Of a stretch of DNA of 64,000 nt, positions 8,354 to 17,078 are shown one piece after another; the first letter of the stretch is position 1; every line of letters begins with the position of its first letter. Origin of the DNA: Rhizobium freirei PRF 81 (lineage in GTDB: Bacteria; Pseudomonadota; Alphaproteobacteria; Rhizobiales; Rhizobiaceae); the NCBI RefSeq assembly GCF_000359745.1, contig NZ_AQHN01000088.1:113283-177282 (forward strand). The letters run 5' to 3'. A model generated the notes under the pieces. It saw only the letters and a list, made by a program, of their open reading frames with translations, was not told the origin of the DNA and did no database searches. Made by a program: the position numbers and the translations under genes.

Positions 8354-9557
8354 CGCACCCACCCGCATCGCGCCGCTTGCCAAATTGCCGGTGTTCTGGG
8401 CGCTTGAAGGCAAACGCGTGATCGTCGCTGGCGGCTCGGATGCGGCGGCCTGGAAGGCGGAGCTTCTCGCCGCTTGCGGTGCGCAAGTGCATGTCTATGC
8501 AGACGCGCTTTCCGACACGTTCGAAAAGCTGATCCTGCGCGGCGCCGACCATCCGCAAGCCGGCTTCACCCATCACCCACGGGTGTGGAATGAAGCAAGC
8601 TTTGCAGGTGCGGCCATCGCCATCGCCGATTGCGAGGAAGACAGCGACGCCCAGGCCTTTTTCGAAGCCGCCTGTATGGCTGGTGTGCCGGTCAATGTCA
8701 TCGACAAGCCAGCCTTCTGTCAGTTCCAGTTCGGCTCGATCGTCAACCGTTCGCCGGTCATCGTGTCGATTTCGACCGACGGTGCCGCGCCGATCCTCGC
8801 TCAAGCGATCCGCCGGCGCATCGAAGCCGTCCTGCCGCAATCGCTGAAAAGCTGGGCCGAGCTTGCCCAGTCGATAAGAGACAAAATCAACAAGTGCCTG
8901 CCTCCGGGACCGCAGCGTCGCCTTTTCTGGGAGCGTTTTTGCGACCGCGCATTCGGTCCTGCGCCCGACGAGCGGACAAAAGCCGCCGTCTTGATGGACG
9001 CCGCCCGCGTCTCGGCAAAGTCTCCAAGCCGGGGACGAGTAATCCTCGTTGGAGCCGGTTCGGGCGATGCCGAGCTACTGACCCTTAAGGCGATACGGGC
9101 GCTCCAGGCGGCCGACGTGATCCTCTTCGACGATCTGGTTTCCACGGATGTCCTGGAGCTTGCCCGGCGTGAAGCCAAGCGCATGCTGGTTGGCAAGCGC
9201 GGTGGCCGCACGAGCTGCCGCCAGGAAGACATCAACGACATGATGGTGAAGCTCGCAAAAGCTGGAAAATGCGTGGTGCGGTTGAAATCCGGCGATCCGA
9301 CGATGCTCGGGTGCGACTTTGAAGGGATCGCCCGCCTCGAGGCGGAGCGCATCCCGGTGGATATCGTGCCGGGCATTGCTTCGGCCACGCAAACTCACCG
9401 ACACCAAGGCCATCTGGCGATTGCCGCCCGCGCTGCTCAGGCAGCACAATCTGACGCCGCTACGCGCCACCGGGGTGGACATCTAGGATCGGAGATGATG
9501 CCCGACCTTGCCCTCCATCAGACTAAAGTCCGATTTATGACAGGACCTTGGTCCTAA
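8325..9557 (+). pseudogene. cysG: Sirohaem synthase CysG, truncated in the methyltransferase domain
   Basis: CysG normally joins precorrin-2 dehydrogenase/ferrochelatase and uroporphyrinogen-III methyltransferase to make the sirohaem used by NirB. The N-terminal dehydrogenase part is present (GKRVIVAGGSDAAAWKAELL from residue ~28). The methyltransferase starts near residue 237 (GRVILVGAGSGDAELLTLKA) and runs to PGIASAT near 354. Homology then stops abruptly: the last ~56 codons, to a stop at 9555-9557, are unrelated sequence crossing into the next promoter module. About 100-120 residues of SAM-binding fold are missing, so methyltransferase activity should be lost; the dehydrogenase half could survive. 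The ATG at 8325 overlaps nasA by 29 nt. Confidence 0.85.
9391..9486 (+). pseudogene. Unidentified 3' gene fragment fused to broken cysG
   Basis: Directly after the cysG homology ends, a different frame (9391-9486) reads 31 residues, KLTDTKAIWRLPPALLRQHN then LTPLRATGVDI, and stops at TAG. It has coding-like composition but no start of its own, which suits the C-terminal remnant of another gene joined to cysG by a deletion or rearrangement. I do not recognise the family. Its position just before the left promoter module suggests it once belonged to the polysaccharide locus. Confidence 0.35.
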
Positions 9558-9713
9558 GACGCATTCTTTAGTCCTATTGCCATGGATTGCGCCGACCTTT
9601 GCGCCAGTTGTTTCCGGCGATGGAAGCGGCGGGATATCAGCCGCTATCGTAACCGATGCGGAGAAGGTCGATGAGCATGAACGGCATCCCTGAACGCGGC
9701 ACACTTGCCCCGG
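9517..9713 (+). promoter_or_regulatory. Left copy of the promoter/leader module
   Basis: About 197 bp that recur inverted at 19084-19279 with roughly three quarters or more of positions identical by eye. Shared elements in order: a palindrome at 9517-9534 (ATCAGACT-AA-AGTCCGAT, one mismatch), a direct-repeat-like GTCC region, and a 20-nt block at 9571-9590 identical in both copies. These are followed by a TGCGCCAGTT segment, a GGAGAAG ribosome-binding site, and the first ~14 codons of a leader peptide. The left copy also has AGGACC-TT-GGTCCT at 9542-9555. It faces the glycosyltransferase operon, so it is most simply that operon's promoter and leader. Confidence 0.7.
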
Positions 9714-9796
9714 CATTTGCCAATGCTTTCGCCGACGACGGCATCATCGGTTGCGTCGGCCTCATCGCCAAGGGTGGCAATGACTGTGGAACCTAA
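9671..9796 (+). CDS. Leader peptide (41 aa) of the glycosyltransferase operon
   Basis: Short frame starting MSMNGIPERGTLAP, preceded by a strong GGAGAAGG ribosome-binding site 4-5 nt from the ATG. The start region and N-terminal residues match the leader in front of the uxs gene at 19126 (MNMNGILESGILAP), while the C-terminal parts diverge. The stop at 9794-9796 lies 17 nt inside the first glycosyltransferase gene, so ribosomes ending here could re-initiate at the ATG at 9780. It may be a coupling or attenuation leader, or the remnant N-terminus of a duplicated gene. No function is claimed. Confidence 0.5.
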   Translation: MSMNGIPERGTLAPAFANAFADDGIIGCVGLIAKGGNDCGT

Positions 9797-10781
9797 GCGA
9801 AGTGCGACGGTTGCGGTCGTCGTGCCGATGTACAACGCCGAACGAACGATCGGCGCGACCTTGGCCAGCATCTGCCGACAGACGCATCGGGCGCTTGACA
9901 TCATCATTGTCGATGATGGTTCATCGGATCGATCGCTATCAATCGCAGCCGAATACGCGACGCAGGATCCGCGGATCCGGATCCTTCGGCAGGCCAACAG
10001 CGGCGTTGCCGCGGCGCGCAACACTGGTGCAGCTGCAACCGACGCCGAATTTCTCGCATTTATCGACGCTGACGATCTATGGGCTCCGTCAAAGATAGCC
10101 CTTCAATGGCAAGCTCTTGACGAGGGCGGGCCGTCGGTTGGATTGGCCTATTGCTGGTATGCGCTCATCGACGAGCACAGCCGCGTGTTTTCCCTCCATA
10201 ATCAGCCAGGCCACGAGGGCCATGTGCTGCAGCGCATGTGCAGAAACAATTTCGTCGGCAACGGCAGCTCGATGCTGATGCGTCGCTCCGCGTTCGAAAA
10301 AGCCGGGCAGTTCGACCCGTCCTTAAGGGCACGCAATGCCCAGGGCTGCGAGGATCTTCTGATCTGTCTCAGAATTGCGGAGAGCTACGAATTCCGCGTC
10401 ATACGGCAACACCTGATCGGCTATCGTATGACGAACACCAATATGTCGAGCGACGTCAAGCGGATGCTCGCTTCGTGCGAAATCGTCCTTGCCGAGTATC
10501 GTAGAAAATATCCTCAATACGGCAGCGACCTCGACGCCCATTTGGTCGACATGATTCACTGGCTCGTCGTCAGAGCGTTTGTCAGCGGGCGATTTTTCGA
10601 CGGCTGTGATCTGTTGAGGCGATTTCTAGCACTGGAGCCGCGCCTGGCGATTTCGAGCCTGCCGAACATGCTGGACGTATATTGCCGCGCCAGGCTGGTT
10701 CCCGATTGGCTCAAAGCCCGCTTGAGGGGGTTGCAAAGAAACGCCGAACTGCGACCGCTCTATACGGAGACGATCCAGTGA
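9780..10781 (+). CDS. Family 2 glycosyltransferase
   Basis: 333-residue GT-A fold glycosyltransferase, a cytoplasmic enzyme adding a sugar from a nucleotide-sugar donor during polysaccharide assembly. The N-terminus ATVAVVVPMYNAERTIGATL, IIIVDDGSSDRS near residue 43, SGVAAARNTGA and the metal-binding FIDADDLW near 94 are diagnostic. The start at 9780 (MTVEPKRSA) is chosen because the fold begins there; the upstream in-frame extension runs through the leader peptide. It is the first gene of a six-gene + strand operon. Its stop overlaps the GTG of the exporter gene, so translation is coupled. Donor and acceptor cannot be read from the sequence. Confidence 0.9.
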   Translation: MTVEPKRSATVAVVVPMYNAERTIGATLASICRQTHRALDIIIVDDGSSDRSLSIAAEYATQDPRIRILRQANSGVAAARNTGAAATDAEFLAFIDADDLWAPSKIALQWQALDEGGPSVGLAYCWYALIDEHSRVFSLHNQPGHEGHVLQRMCRNNFVGNGSSMLMRRSAFEKAGQFDPSLRARNAQGCEDLLICLRIAESYEFRVIRQHLIGYRMTNTNMSSDVKRMLASCEIVLAEYRRKYPQYGSDLDAHLVDMIHWLVVRAFVSGRFFDGCDLLRRFLALEPRLAISSLPNMLDVYCRARLVPDWLKARLRGLQRNAELRPLYTETIQ

Positions 10782-12601
10782 CGTCGGGCAATTCTCTCCT
10801 CGCGCGTCTGCGGCGGCTTATCCGCTTGGCGGAGGCGCCTACTTGGGCAGGACCAACCATCGTCGGGCTCGGCCTTGCCGCCGCAGTCCTTGAGGGCGCC
10901 GGCCTCTTTCTCTTCATTCCCCTCATTCAGAGCCTCGGCGCTGCGACGGCGCAGGAGGGGGAATGGCAGCGAATTTTCAACCAGTTGCTGGCGCCTATTC
11001 CGCAGAGCCATTTGACGGCTTTCCTGGTGGGCGTGCTGTGCGTCAGCATCCTCCTCAAGAATGCCGTCCATCTCATCAATACCTGGGTGACCCGGTATGT
11101 CGATGGTCTCGTTGCGCATCGGCTGAGAGCAAGGGTCTTCGACCAGACGATCAGCTCGTGCGTCGACTATAGGGTGGAGAACAAGCGCTCGGATATCATT
11201 ACGACAATTGCCAACAACACCTGGAAGGTCAGTCAGGCCCTGAGCCTCGCCTATCGTTTGATGATCTGCTTCTGCACCTTCATCGTCTTCATGCTGCTGA
11301 TGCTTCTGATTTCCATCCGGCTGACTTTCTTCTCGATGATGTTCCTGCTCTTCGGGGCCATGGCCATTCGCCTGGCCACGCGCCGCGCAGACGAGACCGG
11401 CAAGGCCGTTGTCGAAGAAAACAAGCAGTTCGGCTTGAGGATGTGGGAGAGCATCAACGCGCTGCAATTGATCCGCGCTTTCGCCCAGGAAGACTATGAA
11501 CGCAATCGCTTCCGGAAGACCTCCGACAATGTGCGGCGACGCCTCCTGAAGCTCGATATGCTGTGGGCAACACCCGGGCCAGTCTCGGAAATCTCGATCA
11601 CGATTCTCATTGGCGCGCTCGTTCTCGTCGCGCAATCAGTTGGCTTGGGCATTGCAGCGCTGGCCGCGTTTCTCTCGCTGCTATATCGTCTTCAGGGCCC
11701 TACCCGTGAGCTGCTGCAATCGAAGATCGCGCTGGACGGGCTCGCCGGCAGCATCGACGACGTCGATGAGTTTCTGCGGACGACGGAGAAGCCTTTCCTC
11801 TCGGAGGGCCATGTACAGGCGCCGGCCTTCAGGCAAGCCGTCGAATTCCGCAATGTCTCTTTCCGCTATGCGCCCGGACAACCACTGGCGCTGGAGGGCG
11901 TCTCCTTCAGCATTCCCGCCGGCAAGACCACGGCGATCGTCGGCGAGTCGGGGGCCGGAAAATCCACGGTGATGGCGCTGCTCTTTCGCTTCATGGATCC
12001 GACGTCCGGTGAGATCGCGGCGGACGGAATGCCTCTTCCCGAATTCGATCTTCGCAGCTGGCGCAAGCGCTTGTCGCTGATGTCGCAGGAGGTCCACCTT
12101 TTCAATGACGCGATATCCGCCAACATCGCCTATGGCAATCTGGAGGCCGGGCCGGCCGAGATCCGCAAGGCTGCCGAAATCGCCAGGGCGGACGATTTCA
12201 TCCGGCTGCTTCCGGATGGCTACGAGACGCGGATCGGCGATCAGGGAATGCGCCTGTCGGGAGGGCAAAGGCAGCGCGTCGCGCTCGCCCGGACGATCCT
12301 TCGAAATCCCGATATTCTGCTTCTGGACGAGGCGACGAACGCGCTCGACGCCGAAACCGAACAGGCGTTTCAGCTGGCGCTCGACGAGTACTCGCATAAC
12401 CGCACCGTTGTCGTGATCGCTCACCGGCTCTCGACCGTTCTCGCGGCCGATCAGATCATCGTGATGACAAAGGGCCGCGTGGTCGAGACCGGTTCGCCGG
12501 ATGAGCTCTTCAAACGGCAGGGACATTTTTCCAGGCTCCACGAATTTCAGCACGGCCGCCGTGACGGCCGGGAGTTGGGTCATGAGTTACAAGCTAATTG
12601 A
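10778..12601 (+). CDS. ABC transporter, fused membrane/ATPase (polysaccharide or lipid-glycan exporter)
   Basis: 607-residue half-transporter of the MsbA/ABCB type: ~6 membrane segments in residues ~25-310 followed by an ATPase domain. Walker A is GESGAGKST near residue 388, the signature LSGGQRQR near 494, Walker B ILLLDEATNALDAE near 514 and the His switch is in VVIAHRLSTV. It probably works as a homodimer moving a lipid-linked glycan or an assembled product across the inner membrane. The GTG start at 10778 overlaps the preceding stop (GTGA), and no better start is seen. Between glycosyltransferase genes, a flippase-like role in the same pathway is the most economical reading. Confidence 0.88.
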   Translation: MTSGNSLLARLRRLIRLAEAPTWAGPTIVGLGLAAAVLEGAGLFLFIPLIQSLGAATAQEGEWQRIFNQLLAPIPQSHLTAFLVGVLCVSILLKNAVHLINTWVTRYVDGLVAHRLRARVFDQTISSCVDYRVENKRSDIITTIANNTWKVSQALSLAYRLMICFCTFIVFMLLMLLISIRLTFFSMMFLLFGAMAIRLATRRADETGKAVVEENKQFGLRMWESINALQLIRAFAQEDYERNRFRKTSDNVRRRLLKLDMLWATPGPVSEISITILIGALVLVAQSVGLGIAALAAFLSLLYRLQGPTRELLQSKIALDGLAGSIDDVDEFLRTTEKPFLSEGHVQAPAFRQAVEFRNVSFRYAPGQPLALEGVSFSIPAGKTTAIVGESGAGKSTVMALLFRFMDPTSGEIAADGMPLPEFDLRSWRKRLSLMSQEVHLFNDAISANIAYGNLEAGPAEIRKAAEIARADDFIRLLPDGYETRIGDQGMRLSGGQRQRVALARTILRNPDILLLDEATNALDAETEQAFQLALDEYSHNRTVVVIAHRLSTVLAADQIIVMTKGRVVETGSPDELFKRQGHFSRLHEFQHGRRDGRELGHELQAN

Positions 12602-13805
12602 TATCGAGTTGTCGGAGCCCTTGGCGCCGATCGAACTCTCGGCGGAACAGACCGGTGTCGGCCTGGTCGCACGGTGGCAAGGCCGGCTGATTGCATTTGA
12701 AATGATCGAGCAGCCAGCCGGATCGACGCTGACGATCGAAAGCCTGAGAACTCTTGCCAACGAGTGCTTTGCGCAACGTATCCTCGTTGCAAAGCTGGAG
12801 GAGGAACTGACGGTGCGGTCGCCTGGGCAAGACGCGCCGCTGCCAAGCCTCAGCATCGCCATCTGCACCAAGGATCGTGCACAGCGCCTCTCCCGTTTAT
12901 TGTGCTCGCTCGACCGGATCCGGACGGACACCGCTTTTCAGTTCGTCGAGATCATCGTTGTCGACAATGCTTCGGTGGATACGGCCACGCGCGAGGCGGT
13001 CGAGAGCTTCCGTGATATCCGCTATGTTTTCGAACCGAAGGCTGGGCTTGATTTCGCCCGAAACGCCGCCCTTCACGCGGCCTGGGGCGATATCATCGCC
13101 TATCTGGATGATGATGTCGTAGTCGACCGCAACTGGCTTGTAGGCCTTGCCAAGGCGTGCCGCGACAACCCTGGCGTCGGCGGCTTCACAGGCCTTGTGC
13201 TGCCGTTTCGTCTCGACACGCAAGCGCAGATCTTCTTCGAGCGACGTGGAGGGTTTGGCCGCGGCTTTGCCCGGAGGGAGTTTCACAAGGCTCGCTTCGA
13301 CAACCCGCTCCATCCTGTTGGGGCCGGCGTTCTCGGTGCCGGCTGCAACATGGCCTTCGACCGCGCATTGCTGATCGAACTCGGCGGCTTCGATGAGGCG
13401 CTCGATACGGGAGCGCCGCTGCCCGGAGGTGGCGATCTCGATATCTTTTACCGCGTTCTACGCTCCGGACGCCCGATGATCTATGAGCCGGAATATGCCG
13501 TCTATCACGAGCACCGCGAAACCATTCCGCAGCTCAGGCGGCAATATTGGACCTGGGGCCTCGGCATGATGGCCTTTCTAGTCAAGAGCTATCGCACCGA
13601 TGACGAGATGCGGGCGCGCCATCGCGCCATGGTCCGCTGGTGGTTCTTCGATCAATTGAAGGCGCTTGCTCGCGCCGCTCGCCGGCTGCGTGGTCATGAG
13701 CTGCGTTTCGGCATAGCGGAGCTGTGGGGCGGGATCTACGGCCTTGCCGGCGAATATGATCGCTCATGCGCCCGCATCAGGTCGATCCGGGAGCGCAATT
13801 CATGA
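12582..13805 (+). CDS. Family 2 glycosyltransferase with ~90-residue N-terminal extension
   Basis: 407 residues. An N-terminal region of ~95 residues of no recognised family precedes a GT2 catalytic domain: LSIAICTKDRAQRLSRLLCSL, IIVVDNASVDTATREA, AGLDFARNAAL and the metal motif YLDDDVVVDRNW near residue 174. A C-terminal GGGDLDIFYRVLRSGRPMIY segment, typical of rhamnosyl/galactosyl-transferase-like GT2 enzymes, follows. The ATG at 12582 overlaps the exporter gene by 20 nt; the next gene starts at ATGA 13802. It is clearly paralogous to the next gene in both the N-terminal layout and the catalytic domain, suggesting tandem duplication and successive transfer steps. Confidence 0.87.
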   Translation: MSYKLIDIELSEPLAPIELSAEQTGVGLVARWQGRLIAFEMIEQPAGSTLTIESLRTLANECFAQRILVAKLEEELTVRSPGQDAPLPSLSIAICTKDRAQRLSRLLCSLDRIRTDTAFQFVEIIVVDNASVDTATREAVESFRDIRYVFEPKAGLDFARNAALHAAWGDIIAYLDDDVVVDRNWLVGLAKACRDNPGVGGFTGLVLPFRLDTQAQIFFERRGGFGRGFARREFHKARFDNPLHPVGAGVLGAGCNMAFDRALLIELGGFDEALDTGAPLPGGGDLDIFYRVLRSGRPMIYEPEYAVYHEHRETIPQLRRQYWTWGLGMMAFLVKSYRTDDEMRARHRAMVRWWFFDQLKALARAARRLRGHELRFGIAELWGGIYGLAGEYDRSCARIRSIRERNS

Positions 13806-15112
13806 GGACAGAACGTTTTGAGGTCAGGCATATCGATCTTGCTGATGCCGATAGCGGTAGCCATCGCGCGCCCGCATTGTCGATCTTCTGGTGGAAGGAC
13901 CTGCCACTGGGAGCACGAGCCTCGCTGGAGGACGAGCTACCCTACGGGACCTCTCAATTGCGCCAGCTTGCTGCCGAATATGCGGCCGCGCAACTGGAAG
14001 CGCGCAGCATCGGGCTCGGCGCACCGTTGCGAGCCACCTATGAAGGATGGCCAAAGCCTGCGCTCTCGCTGGAGGCAGCGCTTGAAGCGGAAAATCTGGT
14101 AGAGGCGCTCGACGCGATCGCAACTCCATCCTTCGCTCCGGCGCAGGATATCTCCGTCGTCATCTGCACCCGCGATCGCGGTCCGGCTCTGAGCAAATGC
14201 CTGAGCAGCCTGGCAGCGCAACGCAGCACGCCCGGTGAGGTCGTCGTCGTTGACAATTCCCAAGACGGGAATGCCAGGGACGTGTGCAGGCAATTCCCCA
14301 ATTTTCGCTATGTCCATGAGCCCCACGCCGGCTTGAGCCGGGCCCGGAACACCGGCGTTCAAACAAGCCGGTTTGATATCATCGCCTTCACCGACGACGA
14401 CGTCGAAGCCCATCCAGGCTGGACCGCGGAGATCGCGCGCGCCTTTGCGCAACAGGATGTAGATGCATTCACCGGCCTTGTGCTGCCGGCGCGTCTCGAT
14501 ACGGCGGCGCAATGCTCCTTTCAGTTCACGATGGGCGGGTTTGGTTCGACCTTCGTGCCGCTCACCTTCGACAGGCGCTTCTTTGAGGAGACGCGGCCGA
14601 GCGGAGCGCATGTCTGGAAGATCGGCGCCGGTGCCAACATGGCCTTTCGCCGCTCCGTATTCGAACGGGTCGGCCTGTTCGATGAACGCCTTGGCGCGGG
14701 TGCTGCTGGATGCTCCGAGGACTCCGAGCTTTGGTACCGGCTGCTTGCGGCCGGCGGCGTGTGCTTCTATGAGCCTCGGGCCGTCGTCTTCCACCACCAT
14801 CGCAGCGACTGGCCCGGCCTCAGGCGGCAGATCAAAGCCTATATGAAGGGCCATGTCGCGGCTCTGGTGACGCAGCACGATAATTTCGGCGATCGCGGCA
14901 ACATCGTGCGCATCGGCAAGCAACTGCCGGTCTATTTCGCCAAGACCTTCGTCAAGGCGCTCTTCGAAGGACCTCCGGGCAGGCTCGGAATTTTGGCGGC
15001 TGAAGTACAGGGCTGGCTCGCCGGCCTGCAGTTTCTCCTGCGCTTCGGCTGGAGAATGCGGCGAATCCCGATGGGGACTGCCGCAACTGCTGAGAAAGGA
15101 ATACCACGATGA
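13802..15112 (+). CDS. Family 2 glycosyltransferase, paralogue of the preceding gene
   Basis: 436 residues with an N-terminal region of ~115 residues, then a GT2 domain: ISVVICTRDRGPALSKCLSS, EVVVVDNSQDGNARDV, HAGLSRARNTGV and FTDDDVEAHPGW near residue 197, then GAGANMAFRRSVFERVGLFD and GCSEDSELWYRLL. The stop of the previous gene overlaps its ATG, and its own stop overlaps the methyltransferase start, so the order is translationally locked. The two tandem enzymes probably add different sugars to the same repeat unit. Specificity is unknown; the nearby uxs/uxe genes make UDP-xylose and UDP-arabinose possible donors. Confidence 0.87.
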   Translation: MRTERFEVRHIDLADADSGSHRAPALSIFWWKDLPLGARASLEDELPYGTSQLRQLAAEYAAAQLEARSIGLGAPLRATYEGWPKPALSLEAALEAENLVEALDAIATPSFAPAQDISVVICTRDRGPALSKCLSSLAAQRSTPGEVVVVDNSQDGNARDVCRQFPNFRYVHEPHAGLSRARNTGVQTSRFDIIAFTDDDVEAHPGWTAEIARAFAQQDVDAFTGLVLPARLDTAAQCSFQFTMGGFGSTFVPLTFDRRFFEETRPSGAHVWKIGAGANMAFRRSVFERVGLFDERLGAGAAGCSEDSELWYRLLAAGGVCFYEPRAVVFHHHRSDWPGLRRQIKAYMKGHVAALVTQHDNFGDRGNIVRIGKQLPVYFAKTFVKALFEGPPGRLGILAAEVQGWLAGLQFLLRFGWRMRRIPMGTAATAEKGIPR

Positions 15113-15849
15113 TCAAGAAAGCGGCGCTCCGCCAGTTTCTCTCCGGGAACCCCTATCCGAACGGGCTGACGGACGGTCTGTTCTATCGCGAAAAGATGCG
15201 TGCCATCCATCGGGTCGCTCCGGTGGAAACCGGAGGCACCGGACAGGTGCTGGAAATCGGCGGCGGTCGCAGCGGCCTTGCCAGCATCCTCTATCCGCAA
15301 GCTGATATCGTCACACTCGACATCGACCCGGAGCTTGGCGACCATCAACCGTCCTGGGCGAAATCGACCTTCATTTGCGGCGACGCCTGTTCGCTGCCAA
15401 TGGATGACGACAGTTTCGATATCGTCACCATGTTCGACGTTCTGGAGCACATCGAAGACGACCGCCGCGCCGCGCAGGAGGCATTGCGGGTGGTGCGGCC
15501 GGGTGGATATGTCCTGATCTCCACCCCTGAGGTCAATTGGCACTACCCCTATTTCAACGTCATGAAACGCCATTGCCCGCATGAAAGCGAGCTGATGCGC
15601 GAATGGGGCCATGTCAGGCGGGGATACCGGGACCCGGAACTCGCAGCGCTGTTCGACAGGCGGCCGGAAAAGCGCGCCACCTTCATCAACGCCGCCACGG
15701 CATTCTTCCATGACATTTCGTTTTCCCGCATCGGACGCCGTCGTCGCAAGGTGCTCTATGCGCTCGCGGCGCCCGTGACCTTCCTCGGCTATCTGATGCA
15801 CCGGCCCTCCACCCGCGGTACTGAGACGGCCTTTGCCTGGCGCAAATGA
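15109..15849 (+). CDS. SAM-dependent methyltransferase (class I)
   Basis: 246-residue class I methyltransferase. SAM-binding motif I is VLEIGGGRSGLASILY near residue 47, the acidic motif II end is IVTLDIDPELGD near 66, and post-motif segments DDDSFDIVTMFDVLEHIEDD and LRVVRPGGYVLISTPE follow near 95-145. Within a glycosyltransferase operon it most likely O-methylates a sugar of the polysaccharide, capping or decorating it. The start overlaps the preceding stop by 4 nt, and its own stop overlaps the GT4 start by 4 nt. Members of this family also methylate small lipids or quinones, so the glycan role is inferred from context. Confidence 0.85.
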   Translation: MIKKAALRQFLSGNPYPNGLTDGLFYREKMRAIHRVAPVETGGTGQVLEIGGGRSGLASILYPQADIVTLDIDPELGDHQPSWAKSTFICGDACSLPMDDDSFDIVTMFDVLEHIEDDRRAAQEALRVVRPGGYVLISTPEVNWHYPYFNVMKRHCPHESELMREWGHVRRGYRDPELAALFDRRPEKRATFINAATAFFHDISFSRIGRRRRKVLYALAAPVTFLGYLMHRPSTRGTETAFAWRK

Positions 15850-17075
15850 CAGGTGACCAGACGTCCAAGGTGATAGCCCTCTTTCCATGGGGAGATGTGA
15901 TCGAGGAGTTTCTCGAGCCGATCGGACTCGAACTTCAGGATTTCGTCGAGCGGATGACGGGAGGTTGGTTGTTCGGCTATGCGGCTGCGCTGCGTTCGGT
16001 GGGCCAAAAGCCGATCATCGTCTGTGCATCCGAGCGGGTGACGAAGATTGAGTGCTACGAGCATTTCGGCACGGGCACGCCGATCTGGATCGCCCCGGCA
16101 CGGCGGCCCCTGCAAGGCCATTCCCCCGCCGCTTATAGCCTGCGACGCTGGTCTCAAACGCCGCTTTCCGCCTTTCGCGAGATCCTTTCCCGCTCCAAAT
16201 GTGATCTGCTGCTTGCCCAGGAATATGAATATACGCGCTTCGACGCGCTGGCTTGGCTGGCGCGTGGCTTAAACGTTCCGCTTTACGCCACCTTTCAGGG
16301 AGGGGATCGCACGCTGTCGTGGATCGAGGCTGCAGCGAGACAGCTTTCCCTGCGCGCATGCCGCGGCCTGATCGTAGCGTCCTCTGCAGAACGCAGCCGC
16401 CTTGCCAGGGCCTATCCGCGCATTGCTCCAGATATTGCGGATATCCCCAATCCGTTGGATACACGGGAATGGCAAGCGATGGATCGCGTGGAGGCGCGAG
16501 CCAGCCTCGGCCTGACGCAGGATTGCTTCACCGTCCTCAATCACGGGCGCATCGATATTCGCCGCAAGGGGCTCGATGTTCTGCTGGAGGCTTGGGCGCG
16601 CTTCGGCGACGATCCTCTCACCCAACTGGTCATCATTGGCTCCGGCCAGGACAGCCAGGCGTTTGCAAAGCTGCTTCGTGAAAGCGGCCCGTCGAATGTG
16701 CGGTGGCTTTCCAGCTATACGACGGATCGGACTTTGATCCGGCGCTGGCTGTCGGCCGCCGACGTCTATGTCACGGCCTCCCGTGTCGAGGGCATGCCGG
16801 TCGCGCCATTAGAAGCCATGGCCTGCGGTCTTCCCGTCGTCGCTTCGGATGCACAAGGCTTGCCGGACATTTTGGCCGACGGCGAGGCCTCGGGCGGCCT
16901 TATGGTGAGACAGGAGCAGCCGGAGGAAATTGCGCAGGCCCTGGCGAGATTGAGAGCCGATGGAGCCCTTCGGACAAAGCTTGGCGCGGCCGCCCGAAGA
17001 CGGGTGACGGAAAAATTCTCGATCGAAGCGGTCGGCGCCGCGCTCGATGATTTTCTGACAGCGACAAGCAGGTAA
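15846..17075 (+). CDS. Family 4 (GT-B) glycosyltransferase
   Basis: 409-residue retaining glycosyltransferase of the GT4 group. The C-terminal nucleotide-sugar site is seen as FTVLNHGRIDIRRKGLDVLL near residue 222 and the E-x7-E type motif VEGMPVAPLEAMACGLPVV near 317. The N-terminal half shows a GT-B pattern (LALFPWGD-like start, CDLLLAQEYEYTR). It is the last gene of the + strand operon. Only 3 nt separate its TAA from the stop of the convergent uxe gene, leaving no room for an ordinary terminator. Likely role: a branch or backbone transfer in the same glycan. Confidence 0.88.
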   Translation: MTGDQTSKVIALFPWGDVIEEFLEPIGLELQDFVERMTGGWLFGYAAALRSVGQKPIIVCASERVTKIECYEHFGTGTPIWIAPARRPLQGHSPAAYSLRRWSQTPLSAFREILSRSKCDLLLAQEYEYTRFDALAWLARGLNVPLYATFQGGDRTLSWIEAAARQLSLRACRGLIVASSAERSRLARAYPRIAPDIADIPNPLDTREWQAMDRVEARASLGLTQDCFTVLNHGRIDIRRKGLDVLLEAWARFGDDPLTQLVIIGSGQDSQAFAKLLRESGPSNVRWLSSYTTDRTLIRRWLSAADVYVTASRVEGMPVAPLEAMACGLPVVASDAQGLPDILADGEASGGLMVRQEQPEEIAQALARLRADGALRTKLGAAARRRVTEKFSIEAVGAALDDFLTATSR

Positions 17076-17078
17076 GGA

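Noticed and set aside
7013..8413. 466-codon open frame on - over nasA
   Set aside because: Fully antisense to a gene with intact iron-sulfur and pterin motifs; low-complexity Arg/Asp/Gly-rich translation.
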